From: Streptomyces rubiginosohelvolus
GTDB lineage: Bacteria > Actinomycetota > Actinomycetes > Streptomycetales > Streptomycetaceae
DNA length: 32,936 nucleotides
Assembly: GCF_014649875.1 (NCBI RefSeq)
Contig: NZ_BMTW01000027.1
Coordinates: 1 to 32,936, forward strand
Direction: 5' to 3'
The notes beneath the pieces are model-generated. The model did not search any database. It worked only from the letters and a program-made list of their open reading frames with translations, and had not been told where the DNA came from. Of this stretch, positions 15,424 through 23,525 are shown piece after piece; within the stretch, counting starts at the first letter, position 1; each line of letters begins with the position of its first letter. The position numbers were made by a program, and so were the translations under genes.

Positions 15424-16428
15424 TCAGGCCCTGCCGTGTCCGAGCCACTGGGCCGCCTCGGTCGCCCAGTAGGTGAGGATCATCTGCGCCCCGGCCCGCC
15501 GGATCCCGGTCAGGCTCTCCAGAATCGCCTTGTCCCGGTCGATCCAGCCCTTCTCGGCGGCCGCCTCGATCATCGCGTACTCGCCGCTGATCTGGTACGC
15601 CGCGACCGGCACGTCCACGGACTCCGCGACCTTGGCGAGGATGTCCAGATACGGTCCGGCGGGCTTCACCATGACCATGTCCGCACCCTCCGCCAGGTCC
15701 AGCGCCAGCTCCCGCAGCGACTCGCGGGCGTTGGCCGGGTCCTGCTGGTAGGTCTTGCGGTCACCGGTCAGCGAGGAGCCGACGGCTTCGCGGAAGGGGC
15801 CGTAGAAGGCGGAGCTGTACTTCACGGTGTAGGCGAGGATCGACACGTCCTCGTGGCCGGTCTGGTCCAGGGCGTCCCGGATCACGCCGACCTGACCGTC
15901 CATCATCCCGCTGGGGCCCACCACATGGGCCCCGGCGTCCGCCTGGACCTGGGCCATCTCCGCGTACCGCTCCAGGGTCGCGTCGTTGTCCACCCGGCCG
16001 TCGGTCGTCAGGACCCCGCAGTGGCCGTGGTCGGTGTACTCGTCCAGGCACAGGTCCGACATGATGACCAGGTCGTCGCCGACCTCCTCGCGGACCGCGC
16101 GCAGCGCGACCTGGAGGATCCCGTCGGGGTCGGTGCCCGCCGTGCCCCGGGCGTCCTTCTTCCCGTCCTCCGGCACCCCGAAGAGCATGATCCCCGAGAC
16201 CCCGGCCGAGACCGCCTCGACGGCCGCCTTCCGCAGGGTGTCCAGGGTGTGCTGGTACACGCCGGGCATGGCCGAGATGGCGACCGGGGCGTCGACGCCC
16301 TCCCGGACGAACGCGGGGAGGATCAGGTTCGCCGGGTCGAGCCGTGTCTCGGCGACCATCCGCCGCATCGTCGGGGTCGTCCGCAGCCGCCGGGGGCGGG
16401 AGCCGGGGAAGTTTGCGTACGCAGTCAT
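15424..16428 (-). CDS. hemB: Delta-aminolevulinic acid dehydratase (porphobilinogen synthase)
   Basis: This 334-residue cytoplasmic enzyme condenses two 5-aminolevulinate molecules into porphobilinogen, the second shared step of heme, siroheme and cobalamin synthesis. Both Schiff-base lysines are in place: K203 in TVKYSSAFYG and K255 in MVKPAGPYLD. The metal-site loop SDLCLDEYTDHGHCG has C127, D129 and C137, so the middle ligand is Asp rather than Cys. This is a mixed form between the three-Cys zinc type and the Cys-less magnesium type. The ATG at 16428 is chosen by homology; TATCGT (16440-16435) ends 6 nt before it, suggesting a leaderless mRNA. It lies downstream of hemD on the same strand, with a 143-nt gap containing a hairpin. 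Confidence 0.97.
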   Translation of the reverse strand: MTAYANFPGSRPRRLRTTPTMRRMVAETRLDPANLILPAFVREGVDAPVAISAMPGVYQHTLDTLRKAAVEAVSAGVSGIMLFGVPEDGKKDARGTAGTDPDGILQVALRAVREEVGDDLVIMSDLCLDEYTDHGHCGVLTTDGRVDNDATLERYAEMAQVQADAGAHVVGPSGMMDGQVGVIRDALDQTGHEDVSILAYTVKYSSAFYGPFREAVGSSLTGDRKTYQQDPANARESLRELALDLAEGADMVMVKPAGPYLDILAKVAESVDVPVAAYQISGEYAMIEAAAEKGWIDRDKAILESLTGIRRAGAQMILTYWATEAAQWLGHGRA

Positions 16429-16521
16429 CCTTCGACGATAGACCCGTACGCAGCACGGTCTTACCGACACCGGCGCCGGGAAAGGCCCCCCAACAGGCCC
16501 GGGCGCCGGCCCGGAAAGGAC

Positions 16522-16555
16522 AGTGGGCCCGGCCGCCGAAGCGACCGGGCCCACT
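16522..16555 (-). terminator. Probable terminator of the rex-hemACD operon
   Basis: An 11-bp perfect stem (16522-16532 with 16545-16555) with a 12-nt loop starts 17 nt after the hemD stop on the minus strand and is followed by TCCTTTCC. It would separate the operon from hemB. Confidence 0.7.
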
Positions 16556-16571
16556 CACCCCCGTACTGCCG

Positions 16572-18242
16572 TTACGTCGTCGTCCGACGCCTGCGCGCAC
16601 CCGGGCGCCGCTCGCTCGGCCGCGTCACCGGGTCGCCGGCCTCCTTCGCCGCGTCCCGCCGCTGCGCGCCGAAGGCGGCGAGCGCCTCGGCGAGCTTGTG
16701 CACCGACGGCTCCGGGGACAGGACGTCCACGCGCAGACCGTGCTCCTCGGCGGTCTTCGCGGTGGCCGGGCCGATACACGCGATGACGGTCACGTTGTGC
16801 GGCTTGCCCGCGATGCCGACCAGGTTGCGGACCGTCGAGGACGAGGTGAACAGGACCGCGTCGAAGCCGCCGCCCTTGATCGCCTCGCGGGTGTCGGCCG
16901 GCGGCGGCGAGGCGCGGACCGTGCGGTACGCGGTGACGTCGTCGACCTCCCAGCCCAGCTCGATGAGCCCGGCCACCAGGGTCTCGGTGGCGATGTCGGC
17001 GCGCGGCAGGAACACCCGGTCGATCGGGTCGAAGACCGGGTCGTAGGGCGGCCAGTCCTCCAGCAGCCCGGCGGCGGACTGCTCGCCGGAGGGCACCAGG
17101 TCCGGCTTCACTCCGAAGTCGATCAGCGCGGCGGCGGTCTGCTCGCCGACGGCGGCGACCTTGATCCCGGCGAAGGCCCGGGCGTCGAGACCGTACTCCT
17201 CGAACTTCTCCCGGACCGCCTTGACGGCGTTCACGCTGGTGAAGGCGATCCACTCGTAGCGTCCGGTGACCAGGCCCTTGACCGCGCGCTCCATCTGCTG
17301 GGGCGTACGCGGCGGCTCGACGGCGATCGTCGGGACCTCGTGCGGCACCGCACCGTAGGAACGCAGCTGGTCGGAGAGCGACGCTGCCTGCTCCTTGGTC
17401 CGTGGGACGAGCACCCGCCAGCCGAACAGCGGCTTGGACTCGAACCACGCGAGCTGGTCGCGCTGGGCGGCGGAGCTGCGCTCTCCGACCACGGCTATGA
17501 CCGGCCGGTGACCCTCGGGCGAGGGGAGCACCTTGGCCTGCTTGAGGGTCTGGGCGATCGTCCCGAGGGTCGCCGTCCAGGTGCGCTGGCGGGTGGTGGT
17601 GCCCGCGATCGTCACGGTGAGCGGGGTGTCGGGCTTGCGGCCCGCCGAGACGAGCTCACCGGCGGCGGCCGCGACCGCGTCCAGCGTGGTGGAGACGACG
17701 GCGGTGGCGTCGCTCGCGCCGACCTCGCTCCAGCACCGGTCGGAGGCCGTACGGGCGTCGACGAAGCGGACGTCCGCGCCCTGCGCATCGCGGAGCGGCA
17801 CCCCGGCGTACGCGGGCACGCCGACGGCGTTCGCGATGCCCGGGACCACCTCGAAGGGCACCCCGGCGGCGGCGCAGGCGAGCATCTCCGCGCCCGCGTC
17901 GCCGTCCAGACCCGGATCGCCCGCGACGGCACGGACCACCCGCCTGCCGCCCTTCGCGGCCTCCATGACAAGATTGGCCGCATCCCTGAGAACGGGTACA
18001 CCGGCGGTTGTTGACGAGACGTCAACAAGCGTCAGCTCAGGCGTGCTCACGCCTTCCCGCGCATGGCTGCGAACGACGTCGAGCACATCGGGCTCGGCGA
18101 CAAGGACGTCCGCGCTCGCCAGCGCTTCGACAGCGCGCAGAGTCAGCAGTCCCGGGTCGCCGGGACCGGCGCCGAGGAAGGTGACCTGGCCTTGGGCGGA
18201 CAGGACCGGAAAGTCGGATGCGGCGGGGCCGGTGGGGCTCAA
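16572..18242 (-). CDS. hemD: Uroporphyrinogen-III synthase fused to an N-terminal methyltransferase-like domain
   Basis: This is a 556-residue two-domain protein. Residues 18-255 resemble uroporphyrinogen-III C-methyltransferase (SUMT/CobA); the first SAM-loop motif FLGAGPGDPGLLTLRA is intact. Residues 270-540 are the HemD uroporphyrinogen-III synthase domain, which closes and isomerises the linear tetrapyrrole made by HemC (WRVLVPRTKEQAASLSDQLR, FTSVNAV, FTSSSTVRNL). The C-terminal 20 residues are Arg/Thr-rich. In the methyltransferase half the usual GGDPF/GRG loop reads AGDPGLDGDAGAEM (residues 108-120) and the usual YMG-type motif is absent, so methylation activity is doubtful. The start is TTG at 18242, overlapping the hemC stop by 4 nt (TTGA), with GGGAG 8 nt upstream. 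It is the last gene of the rex operon. Confidence 0.95.
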   Translation of the reverse strand: MSPTGPAASDFPVLSAQGQVTFLGAGPGDPGLLTLRAVEALASADVLVAEPDVLDVVRSHAREGVSTPELTLVDVSSTTAGVPVLRDAANLVMEAAKGGRRVVRAVAGDPGLDGDAGAEMLACAAAGVPFEVVPGIANAVGVPAYAGVPLRDAQGADVRFVDARTASDRCWSEVGASDATAVVSTTLDAVAAAAGELVSAGRKPDTPLTVTIAGTTTRQRTWTATLGTIAQTLKQAKVLPSPEGHRPVIAVVGERSSAAQRDQLAWFESKPLFGWRVLVPRTKEQAASLSDQLRSYGAVPHEVPTIAVEPPRTPQQMERAVKGLVTGRYEWIAFTSVNAVKAVREKFEEYGLDARAFAGIKVAAVGEQTAAALIDFGVKPDLVPSGEQSAAGLLEDWPPYDPVFDPIDRVFLPRADIATETLVAGLIELGWEVDDVTAYRTVRASPPPADTREAIKGGGFDAVLFTSSSTVRNLVGIAGKPHNVTVIACIGPATAKTAEEHGLRVDVLSPEPSVHKLAEALAAFGAQRRDAAKEAGDPVTRPSERRPGARRRRTTT

Positions 18243-19225
18243 AGTGCTCGCTCCCCCATAAGACCGGCCGCACCCTTGGCGAGCATCTCGGACGCGAGTT
18301 CGCGACCGAGGGCCGCCGCGTCGTCGTGCGACGTGGGGACGGGACCGGTGGTGGACAGCTGTACGAGCGAGGAACCGTCGGTGGTACCGACGACTCCGCG
18401 CAGGCGCAGTTCGTTGACAACCTGTCCGTCGGCCAGGAGGTCGGCCAGCGCACCCACAGGTGCGGAGCAGCCGGCCTCCAGGGCGGCGAGCAGGGCGCGC
18501 TCGGCGGTCACGGCGACCCGGGTGTACGGGTCGTCGAGCTCGGCGAGCGCGGCGGCGAGGTCGGCGCTGGACGCAGCGCACTCGATCGCCAGTGCTCCCT
18601 GGCCGGGAGCGGGCAGGACGGTGTCGACCGGCAGGAAGTCGGTCACCTCACCGGTCCGGCCGAGACGGCTGAGCCCGGCGGCGGCGAGGACCACCGCGTC
18701 GAGCTTGCCGTCCCGCACGAACCCGATCCGCGTGTCGACGTTGCCCCGGATGGGGACGGTCTCGATCCGCAGTCCGTGGGAACGGGCGTACGCGTTGAGC
18801 TGCGCCATGCGGCGCGGCGAACCGGTGCCGATGCGGGCGCCGTCGGGCAGCTGCTCGAAGGTCAGCCCGTCCCGGGCGACGAGCGCGTCGCGCGGGTCCT
18901 CGCGCTGCGGCACGGCGGCCAGCACGAGGTCGTCGGGCTGGCTGGTCGGCAGGTCCTTGAGCGAGTGGACGGCGAAGTCCACCTCACCGCGCAGGAGCGC
19001 CTCGCGCAGGGCGGCGACGAAGACGCCGGTGCCGCCGATCTGCGCCAGGTGCTCGCGCGATGTGTCCCCGTACGTGGTGATCTCGACGAGCTCGACGGCG
19101 CGCCCGGTCACCTCGCGGACCGCCTCGGCGACGAGCCCGGACTGGGCCATGGCGAGCTTGGAGCGCCGGGTGCCCAGCCGGAGCGGCGCGGCGCCCCGCG
19201 CGTCCGGCGATGAGTTGTCGGTCAT
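18239..19225 (-). CDS. hemC: Porphobilinogen deaminase (hydroxymethylbilane synthase)
   Basis: This 328-residue cytoplasmic enzyme polymerises four porphobilinogen units to hydroxymethylbilane. The catalytic Asp91 lies in HSLKDLP. The Arg-rich substrate-binding segments include TGSPRRMAQL (134-143) and PIRGNVDTR (158-166). The dipyrromethane cofactor attaches to Cys253 in EAGCSAPVGA. Length and order match the family. The ATG at 19225 overlaps the hemA stop in an ATGA motif, so translation is coupled to hemA. Its own stop overlaps the TTG start of hemD. Confidence 0.98.
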   Translation of the reverse strand: MTDNSSPDARGAAPLRLGTRRSKLAMAQSGLVAEAVREVTGRAVELVEITTYGDTSREHLAQIGGTGVFVAALREALLRGEVDFAVHSLKDLPTSQPDDLVLAAVPQREDPRDALVARDGLTFEQLPDGARIGTGSPRRMAQLNAYARSHGLRIETVPIRGNVDTRIGFVRDGKLDAVVLAAAGLSRLGRTGEVTDFLPVDTVLPAPGQGALAIECAASSADLAAALAELDDPYTRVAVTAERALLAALEAGCSAPVGALADLLADGQVVNELRLRGVVGTTDGSSLVQLSTTGPVPTSHDDAAALGRELASEMLAKGAAGLMGERAL

Positions 19226-20730
19226 GACCGCCCTCTATTCGGGTCGTTCAGGTCGGCCCGGGAGACGGCGGCCACCGTCTGCGGGTCGAGGTCGAAGAGT
19301 TCTCGCAGCGCGTCCGCGTACCCGGCGCCGCCGGGCTCGCTGGCGAGCTGCTTGACCCGCACGGTGGGCGCGTGCAGGAGCTTGTCGACGACGCGGCGCA
19401 CGGTCTGGGTGATCTCGGCGCGCTGCTTCTCGTCCAGGTCGGGGAGGCGGCCGTCCAGCCGGGCGATCTCGCCGGCGACCACGTCGGCGGCCATGGTGCG
19501 CAGGGCGACCACGGTCGGGGCGACGTGCGCGGCGCGCTGGGCGGCGCCGAAGGCGGCCACCTCGTCGGAGACGATCGTGCGGACCCGGTCCACGTCGGCG
19601 GCCATCGGGGCGTCGGCGGACGCCTCGGCGAGCGACTCGATGTCGACGAGGCGCACCCCGGCGATGCGGTGGGCGGCGCCGTCGATGTCGCGCGGCATGG
19701 CGAGGTCGAGCAGGGCGAGCCGGACCGGACCGGTGGACTGCGCGGGCACGGTGACCCGGCGCGGCGTCGCCGGACCCGCGTACGCGGCGGAGGCGGCGGA
19801 ACCGTTCTCCACCCAGGCGGCGTGCTGGTCGACGTCGTCCGGGGCCGGGGCGACGGCGGTGACCGCCTGTGCCTCGGGCGCGGCGTCCAGACTCACGCCC
19901 AGGGCGTCGGCGAGGGCGTCGGCGGTGAGCACGAGGCCGGTGGATCCGGTGCAGGAGACGACGATGTCGGCACGTGTCAGTTCGTCGCCCACCGCGGACA
20001 TCTCGACGGCGCGGGCGCGCACCGCGGTGTCGTCGCCCTGCTGGAGGATCTCCACGAGGCGGTCCGCGCGGGCGCGGGTCCGGTTGGCGACGACGATCTC
20101 GGCGACACCGGTCCGGGCGAGGGTCGCAGCGGCCAGCGAGGACATCGAGCCGGCGCCGATGACCAGGGCGCGCTTGCCCCCGGCCCACAGGGCGGGGTCG
20201 GCCCCGGCGGCGAGCTGCTGGAGCCCGAAGGTGACGAGCGACTGCCCGGCCCGGTCGATCCCGGTCTCGCTGTGGGCGCGCTTGCCGACCCGCAGGGCCT
20301 GCTGGAAGAGGTCGTTCAGCAGCCGTCCGGCGGTGTGCAGCTCCTGGCCGCGCGCGAGCGCGTCCTTGATCTGGCCGAGGATCTGGCCCTCGCCGACGAC
20401 CATCGAGTCGAGCCCGCAGGCCACCGAGAACAGGTGGTGGACGGCCCGGTCCTCGTAGTGCACATAGAGATACGGAGTGAGCTCCTCCAGGCCGACGCCG
20501 CTGTGCTGGGCGAGCAGGGTGGAGAGCTCGGCGACACCCGCGTGGAACTTGTCCACGTCCGCGTACAGCTCGATGCGGTTGCAGGTGGCCAGCACGGCGG
20601 CCTCGGTCGCGGGTTCCGCGGCGAGGGTGTCCTGGAGCAGCTTGGCCTGGGTGTCGGCAGCGAGGGACGCCCGCTCCAGTACGGAGACGGGGGCGCTGCG
20701 GTGACTCAGTCCGACGACGAGGAGGCTCAT
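19222..20730 (-). CDS. hemA: Glutamyl-tRNA reductase
   Basis: This 502-residue enzyme makes glutamate-1-semialdehyde from glutamyl-tRNA with NADPH, the committed step of the C5 pathway. The catalytic nucleophile Cys50 is in ATCNRIELY. VVGEGQILGQIKDA (about 111-124) is the family signature, and the NADPH site is around ALVIGAGSMSSLAA (188-201). A C-terminal helical dimerisation domain follows. Relative to the roughly 420-residue enterobacterial enzyme there is an Ala/Val/Asp-rich insert at about 275-335, common in actinomycetes. The ATG at 20730 overlaps the rex stop in an ATGA motif. Rex control of this gene ties heme production to the cellular NADH/NAD+ ratio. Confidence 0.98.
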   Translation of the reverse strand: MSLLVVGLSHRSAPVSVLERASLAADTQAKLLQDTLAAEPATEAAVLATCNRIELYADVDKFHAGVAELSTLLAQHSGVGLEELTPYLYVHYEDRAVHHLFSVACGLDSMVVGEGQILGQIKDALARGQELHTAGRLLNDLFQQALRVGKRAHSETGIDRAGQSLVTFGLQQLAAGADPALWAGGKRALVIGAGSMSSLAAATLARTGVAEIVVANRTRARADRLVEILQQGDDTAVRARAVEMSAVGDELTRADIVVSCTGSTGLVLTADALADALGVSLDAAPEAQAVTAVAPAPDDVDQHAAWVENGSAASAAYAGPATPRRVTVPAQSTGPVRLALLDLAMPRDIDGAAHRIAGVRLVDIESLAEASADAPMAADVDRVRTIVSDEVAAFGAAQRAAHVAPTVVALRTMAADVVAGEIARLDGRLPDLDEKQRAEITQTVRRVVDKLLHAPTVRVKQLASEPGGAGYADALRELFDLDPQTVAAVSRADLNDPNRGRS

Positions 20731-21488
20731 GCGGGCATCACGGCGGGCATGTCCCCGTCGGGTCCTTTTCGGCCGGTGGGGGTGGCGCGCATGGGGGGCG
20801 CGCCCTCGTCCTCGGCGGTGGTGTCCTCGCCCGCCTTGCGCTGCTCGTGGAACGCGAGGATCTGGAGCTCGATGGAGAGGTCGACCTTGCGTACGTCGAC
20901 GCCCTCGGGCACCGACAGGACGGTCGGCGCGAAGTTCAGGATGGAGGTCACACCGGCGGCGACGAGCCGGTCGCAGACCTGCTGGGCCGCGCCGGGCGGG
21001 GTGGTGATCACACCGATCGACACACCGTTCTCGCTGATGATCCGGTCGAGGTCGTCCGTGTGCTGGACGGCGATCCCGGCCACCGGCGTACCGGCCATGG
21101 CGGGGTCGGCGTCGATCAGCGCCGCGACGCGGAAGCCGCGGGAGGCGAAGCCGCCGTAGTTGGCGAGGGCCGCGCCGAGGTTACCGATACCGACGATCGC
21201 GACCGGCCAGTCCTGGGTGAGCCCGAGCTCACGGGAGATCTGGTAGACGAGATACTCGACGTCGTATCCGACACCCCGGGTGCCGTAGGAGCCCAGGTAG
21301 CTGAAGTCCTTGCGCAGCTTCGCCGAGTTGACGCCGGCCGCCGTGGCCAGCTCCTCGGAGGAGACCGTGGGGACCGATCGCTCGGAGAGCGCGGTCAGGG
21401 CGCGCAGATACAACGGAAGTCGGGCGACGGTGGCCTCGGGAATTCCTCGGCTACGGGTCGCCGGTCGGTGTGTTCGGCCAGTTGCCAC
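20727..21488 (-). CDS. rex: Redox-sensing transcriptional repressor Rex
   Basis: This 253-residue homodimeric repressor binds DNA when NADH is low and releases it when NADH rises. An N-terminal winged helix (residues 15-80: ATVARLPLYLRALTALSE, GVNSAKLRKDFSYLGSYGTR) is followed by a Rossmann NAD(H)-binding domain with the glycine motif VGIGNLG (99-105). A C-terminal domain-swapped helix includes VDLSIELQILAFHE. The protein is nearly identical to the Streptomyces coelicolor Rex sequence I remember. The GTG at 21488 with GCAGGAG upstream is chosen on that basis. It heads the rex-hemA-hemC-hemD operon and is preceded by its own operator (21565-21582). Confidence 0.98.
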   Translation of the reverse strand: MATGRTHRPATRSRGIPEATVARLPLYLRALTALSERSVPTVSSEELATAAGVNSAKLRKDFSYLGSYGTRGVGYDVEYLVYQISRELGLTQDWPVAIVGIGNLGAALANYGGFASRGFRVAALIDADPAMAGTPVAGIAVQHTDDLDRIISENGVSIGVITTPPGAAQQVCDRLVAAGVTSILNFAPTVLSVPEGVDVRKVDLSIELQILAFHEQRKAGEDTTAEDEGAPPMRATPTGRKGPDGDMPAVMPA

Positions 21489-21553
21489 GGTGCTCCTGCG
21501 GGATGAGCGGGGCTGCAGGCGGCCGTATGTCCCAAGACCGCCCCGTCGAATGC

Positions 21554-21582
21554 AGGCTATGTCTTTGTGAACGCGTGCACAA
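21554..21582 (-). promoter_or_regulatory. rex promoter
   Basis: TTGTGC (21582-21577) and TAGCCT (21559-21554) are separated by 17 bp on the minus strand. The -35 is embedded in the Rex operator, so Rex binding would block RNA polymerase. Confidence 0.7.
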
Positions 21583-21584
21583 AG
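21563..21584. promoter_or_regulatory. Rex operator (ROP)
   Basis: TTGTGAACGCGTGCACAA (21565-21582) matches the Streptomyces Rex operator TGTGAACGCGTTCACA with one change. The symmetry extends to 22 bp (21563-21584). It lies 77 bp upstream of the rex GTG, consistent with the known autoregulation of rex-hemACD. Confidence 0.92.
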
Positions 21585-21600
21585 ATTGTGTCCGTTTTGT

Positions 21601-21617
21601 CCGGTCAAAGTGACCGG
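21601..21617. promoter_or_regulatory. Dyad upstream of the rex promoter
   Basis: CCGGTCA-AAG-TGACCGG is a perfect 7-bp inverted repeat, about 18 bp upstream of the Rex operator. A second one, GCAACGG-C-CCGTTGC, lies at 21658-21672. No regulator can be named. Confidence 0.45.
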
Positions 21618-21745
21618 GGTCACGCGCATTTCCCGCGCGATCCCGGAACCAGGGACCGCAACGGCCCGTTGCAGCCTCGAAGGGGGCAAAGCGGTACACA
21701 CTCCTCACAACTACGCCCCCGAGGCCACTCAAAACGCCCGCAATG

Positions 21746-22036
21746 TTAACCGGGTTTCGCGTCCGCACCCAGCGCCTTGCGCAGCCTCGCGGGGTCCACG
21801 CGCCAGAACGTGTGCTGTTCGTCATCGATCAGCACCACCGGAATCTGCTCCCAGTACTCCTTGTACAGCCCCTCGTCCTCGGTGATGTCCTTCTCCACCC
21901 ACGACGCACCGGTCTCCTCACACACCGCGCTCACCACCGCCCGCGCGTCCTCGCACAGATGGCAGCCCGGCTTCCCGACCAGCGTGACCACCCGCTCGGC
22001 GGGCTTCTTCTTCGTACGTCGCAGCAGAGGACTCAT
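21746..22036 (-). CDS. Glutaredoxin-like thiol protein
   Basis: This 96-residue protein has a thioredoxin fold of the glutaredoxin-like DUF836 type. Strand VVTLVGKPGCHLC carries the redox motif CHLC, followed by EDARAVVSAVCEETG and the cis-Pro strand QIPVVLIDDE. The basic N-terminus (SPLLRRTKKKPAERV) is usual for the group. It probably reduces or isomerises thiols in the cytoplasm; the partner is unknown. The start at 22036 is preferred: CAGAAT ends 7 nt before it, and GGAG lies close. An ATG at 22045 adds three residues. It is on the same strand as rex but separated by 257 nt with rex's own promoter, and it is divergent from the HAD gene. Confidence 0.87.
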   Translation of the reverse strand: MSPLLRRTKKKPAERVVTLVGKPGCHLCEDARAVVSAVCEETGASWVEKDITEDEGLYKEYWEQIPVVLIDDEQHTFWRVDPARLRKALGADAKPG

Positions 22037-22194
22037 GCTCTCCATTCTGCGCCCGCCGCGCCCGGATCCCGGGCCCGCGCACCCCCGCCGCGGACCGCCC
22101 GGAATCGACCGATTCACCATTCCGCCCCGAAGCGTTCACGCCACCGCATCACGGCAGGTCGGGCAGGTACGGACGGACTGGCTATGCTCACCGC

Positions 22195-23142
22195 ATGGCC
22201 GCTCTTGGATGGCTCACCCCCCGTAGGCGTTCCGCGACTGCGCGCAGCGTCCTGGCAGGCGAGGCCGCCGCCGAGGCCGCGCGCAAGACCTCGGCCGCCG
22301 ACGACGACGCCGCCCTCCTGACCGGAACCTCCGAAGATGCGCCTGCGGAGCCCGTGTTCCCCGTCGCCGGGGACGTCCGCGCCGCCGCCTTCTTCGACCT
22401 CGACAACACCGTCATGCAGGGCGCCGCGATCTTCCACTTCGGCCGCGGCCTCTACAAGCGCAAGTTCTTCGAACGCCGCGAACTCACCCGGTTCGCCTGG
22501 CAGCAGGCGTGGTTCCGGCTGGCCGGCGTCGAGGACCCCGAGCACATGCAGGACGCCCGCGACAGCGCCCTGTCCATCGTCAAGGGCCACCGCGTCTCCG
22601 AGCTGATGTCCATCGGCGAGGAGATCTACGACGAGTACATGGCCGACCGCATCTGGCCCGGCACCCGCGCCCTGGCCCAGGCCCACCTGGACGCCGGGCA
22701 GAAGGTCTGGCTGGTCACCGCCGCGCCCGTGGAGACCGCCACCATCATCGCCCGCCGCCTCGGCCTGACCGGCGCGCTCGGCACCGTCGCCGAATCGGTC
22801 GACGGCGTCTACACCGGCCGCCTGGTCGGCGAACCGCTCCACGGCCCCGCCAAGGCCGAGGCCGTCCGGGCCCTGGCCGCCGCCGAGGACCTCGACCTGG
22901 ACCGCTGCGCCGCCTACAGCGACTCGCACAACGACATCCCGATGCTCTCGCTCGTCGGCCACCCCTACGCGATCAACCCGGACACCAAGCTCCGCAAGCA
23001 CGCCCGCGCCCGCGACTGGCGGCTGCGCGACTACCGCACCGGCCGCAAGGCGGCCAAGGTCGGCATCCCGGCCGCCGCCGGGGTCGGCGCGCTCGCGGGC
23101 GGTACGGCCGCCGCGGTCGCCCTGCACCGCCGCCGCCGCTGA
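22195..23142 (+). CDS. HAD-superfamily IB phosphatase (SerB-like), C-terminally membrane-anchored
   Basis: This 315-residue hydrolase has HAD motif I FFDLDNTV (nucleophile D68, D70). Motif II is in WLVTAAP, and motif III/IV includes KAEAVRALA then AYSDSHNDIPML. This places it in the phosphoserine phosphatase-like IB subfamily, related to the SerB1/CicA proteins. Residues 1-55 are Ala/Arg-rich and variable. Residues 287-309 are hydrophobic with a terminal Arg cluster, suggesting a C-terminal membrane anchor. The true substrate is unknown (phosphoserine or lysophosphatidic acid-type substrates are both plausible). TATGCT (22183-22188) ends 6 nt before the ATG, so the mRNA is probably leaderless. 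It is divergent from the glutaredoxin-like gene. Confidence 0.9.
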   Translation: MAALGWLTPRRRSATARSVLAGEAAAEAARKTSAADDDAALLTGTSEDAPAEPVFPVAGDVRAAAFFDLDNTVMQGAAIFHFGRGLYKRKFFERRELTRFAWQQAWFRLAGVEDPEHMQDARDSALSIVKGHRVSELMSIGEEIYDEYMADRIWPGTRALAQAHLDAGQKVWLVTAAPVETATIIARRLGLTGALGTVAESVDGVYTGRLVGEPLHGPAKAEAVRALAAAEDLDLDRCAAYSDSHNDIPMLSLVGHPYAINPDTKLRKHARARDWRLRDYRTGRKAAKVGIPAAAGVGALAGGTAAAVALHRRRR

Positions 23143-23157
23143 CCCACCCCCTTCACC

Positions 23158-23192
23158 GCGCCCCGTGCCCGCCCCGTCCGGTCACGGGGCGC
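23158..23192 (+). terminator. Possible terminator after the HAD phosphatase gene
   Basis: A 10-bp stem (23158-23167 with 23183-23192) with a 15-nt loop begins 16 nt after the stop codon. There is no U-run. Confidence 0.45.
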
Positions 23193-23525
23193 AGCCACGC
23201 CCGAAGCCGTGCGGCCGATCGAAAGCCGTCTCGCCGCGACCGCCGACGCCCCCTCCGGCCAGCCGGATCGCCGACGCACGGCCACAACACGTCGCCCCCA
23301 TAGGCAGATCGCGAAGTAATCCGATCAATAAACGGTCACCATGTGCTACTTGATGCGTCACTTAGCGATAAGAGAAGCGACGGAACCGGTGATTTAGACA
23401 ACTGGGTGTAGCGCTGCCTGCACGAAGCGTTATTCTCCTCAGACGCATCACGGAGACCGTCACTCGCTACCACGGGTGACGATTTTCGAACTGCTCGTGA
23501 TGGAAGCTCTGCCTCTGGGAGTCCC
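23193..23525 (+). promoter_or_regulatory. bldN upstream regulatory region
   Basis: This gap is clearly less GC-rich than its surroundings from about 23310 to 23450. It holds a perfect 9-bp inverted repeat, TGATGCGTC (23351-23359) and GACGCATCA (23442-23450), separated by 82 bp. It also holds an inverted pair GTCAC (23459-23463) and GTGAC (23476-23480), within which CTACCACGGGTGA (23467-23479) resembles the BldD half-site pattern TNAC-N5-GTNA with one mismatch. BldD is known to repress bldN in S. coelicolor. I could not pick the promoter hexamers with confidence. Confidence 0.5.
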
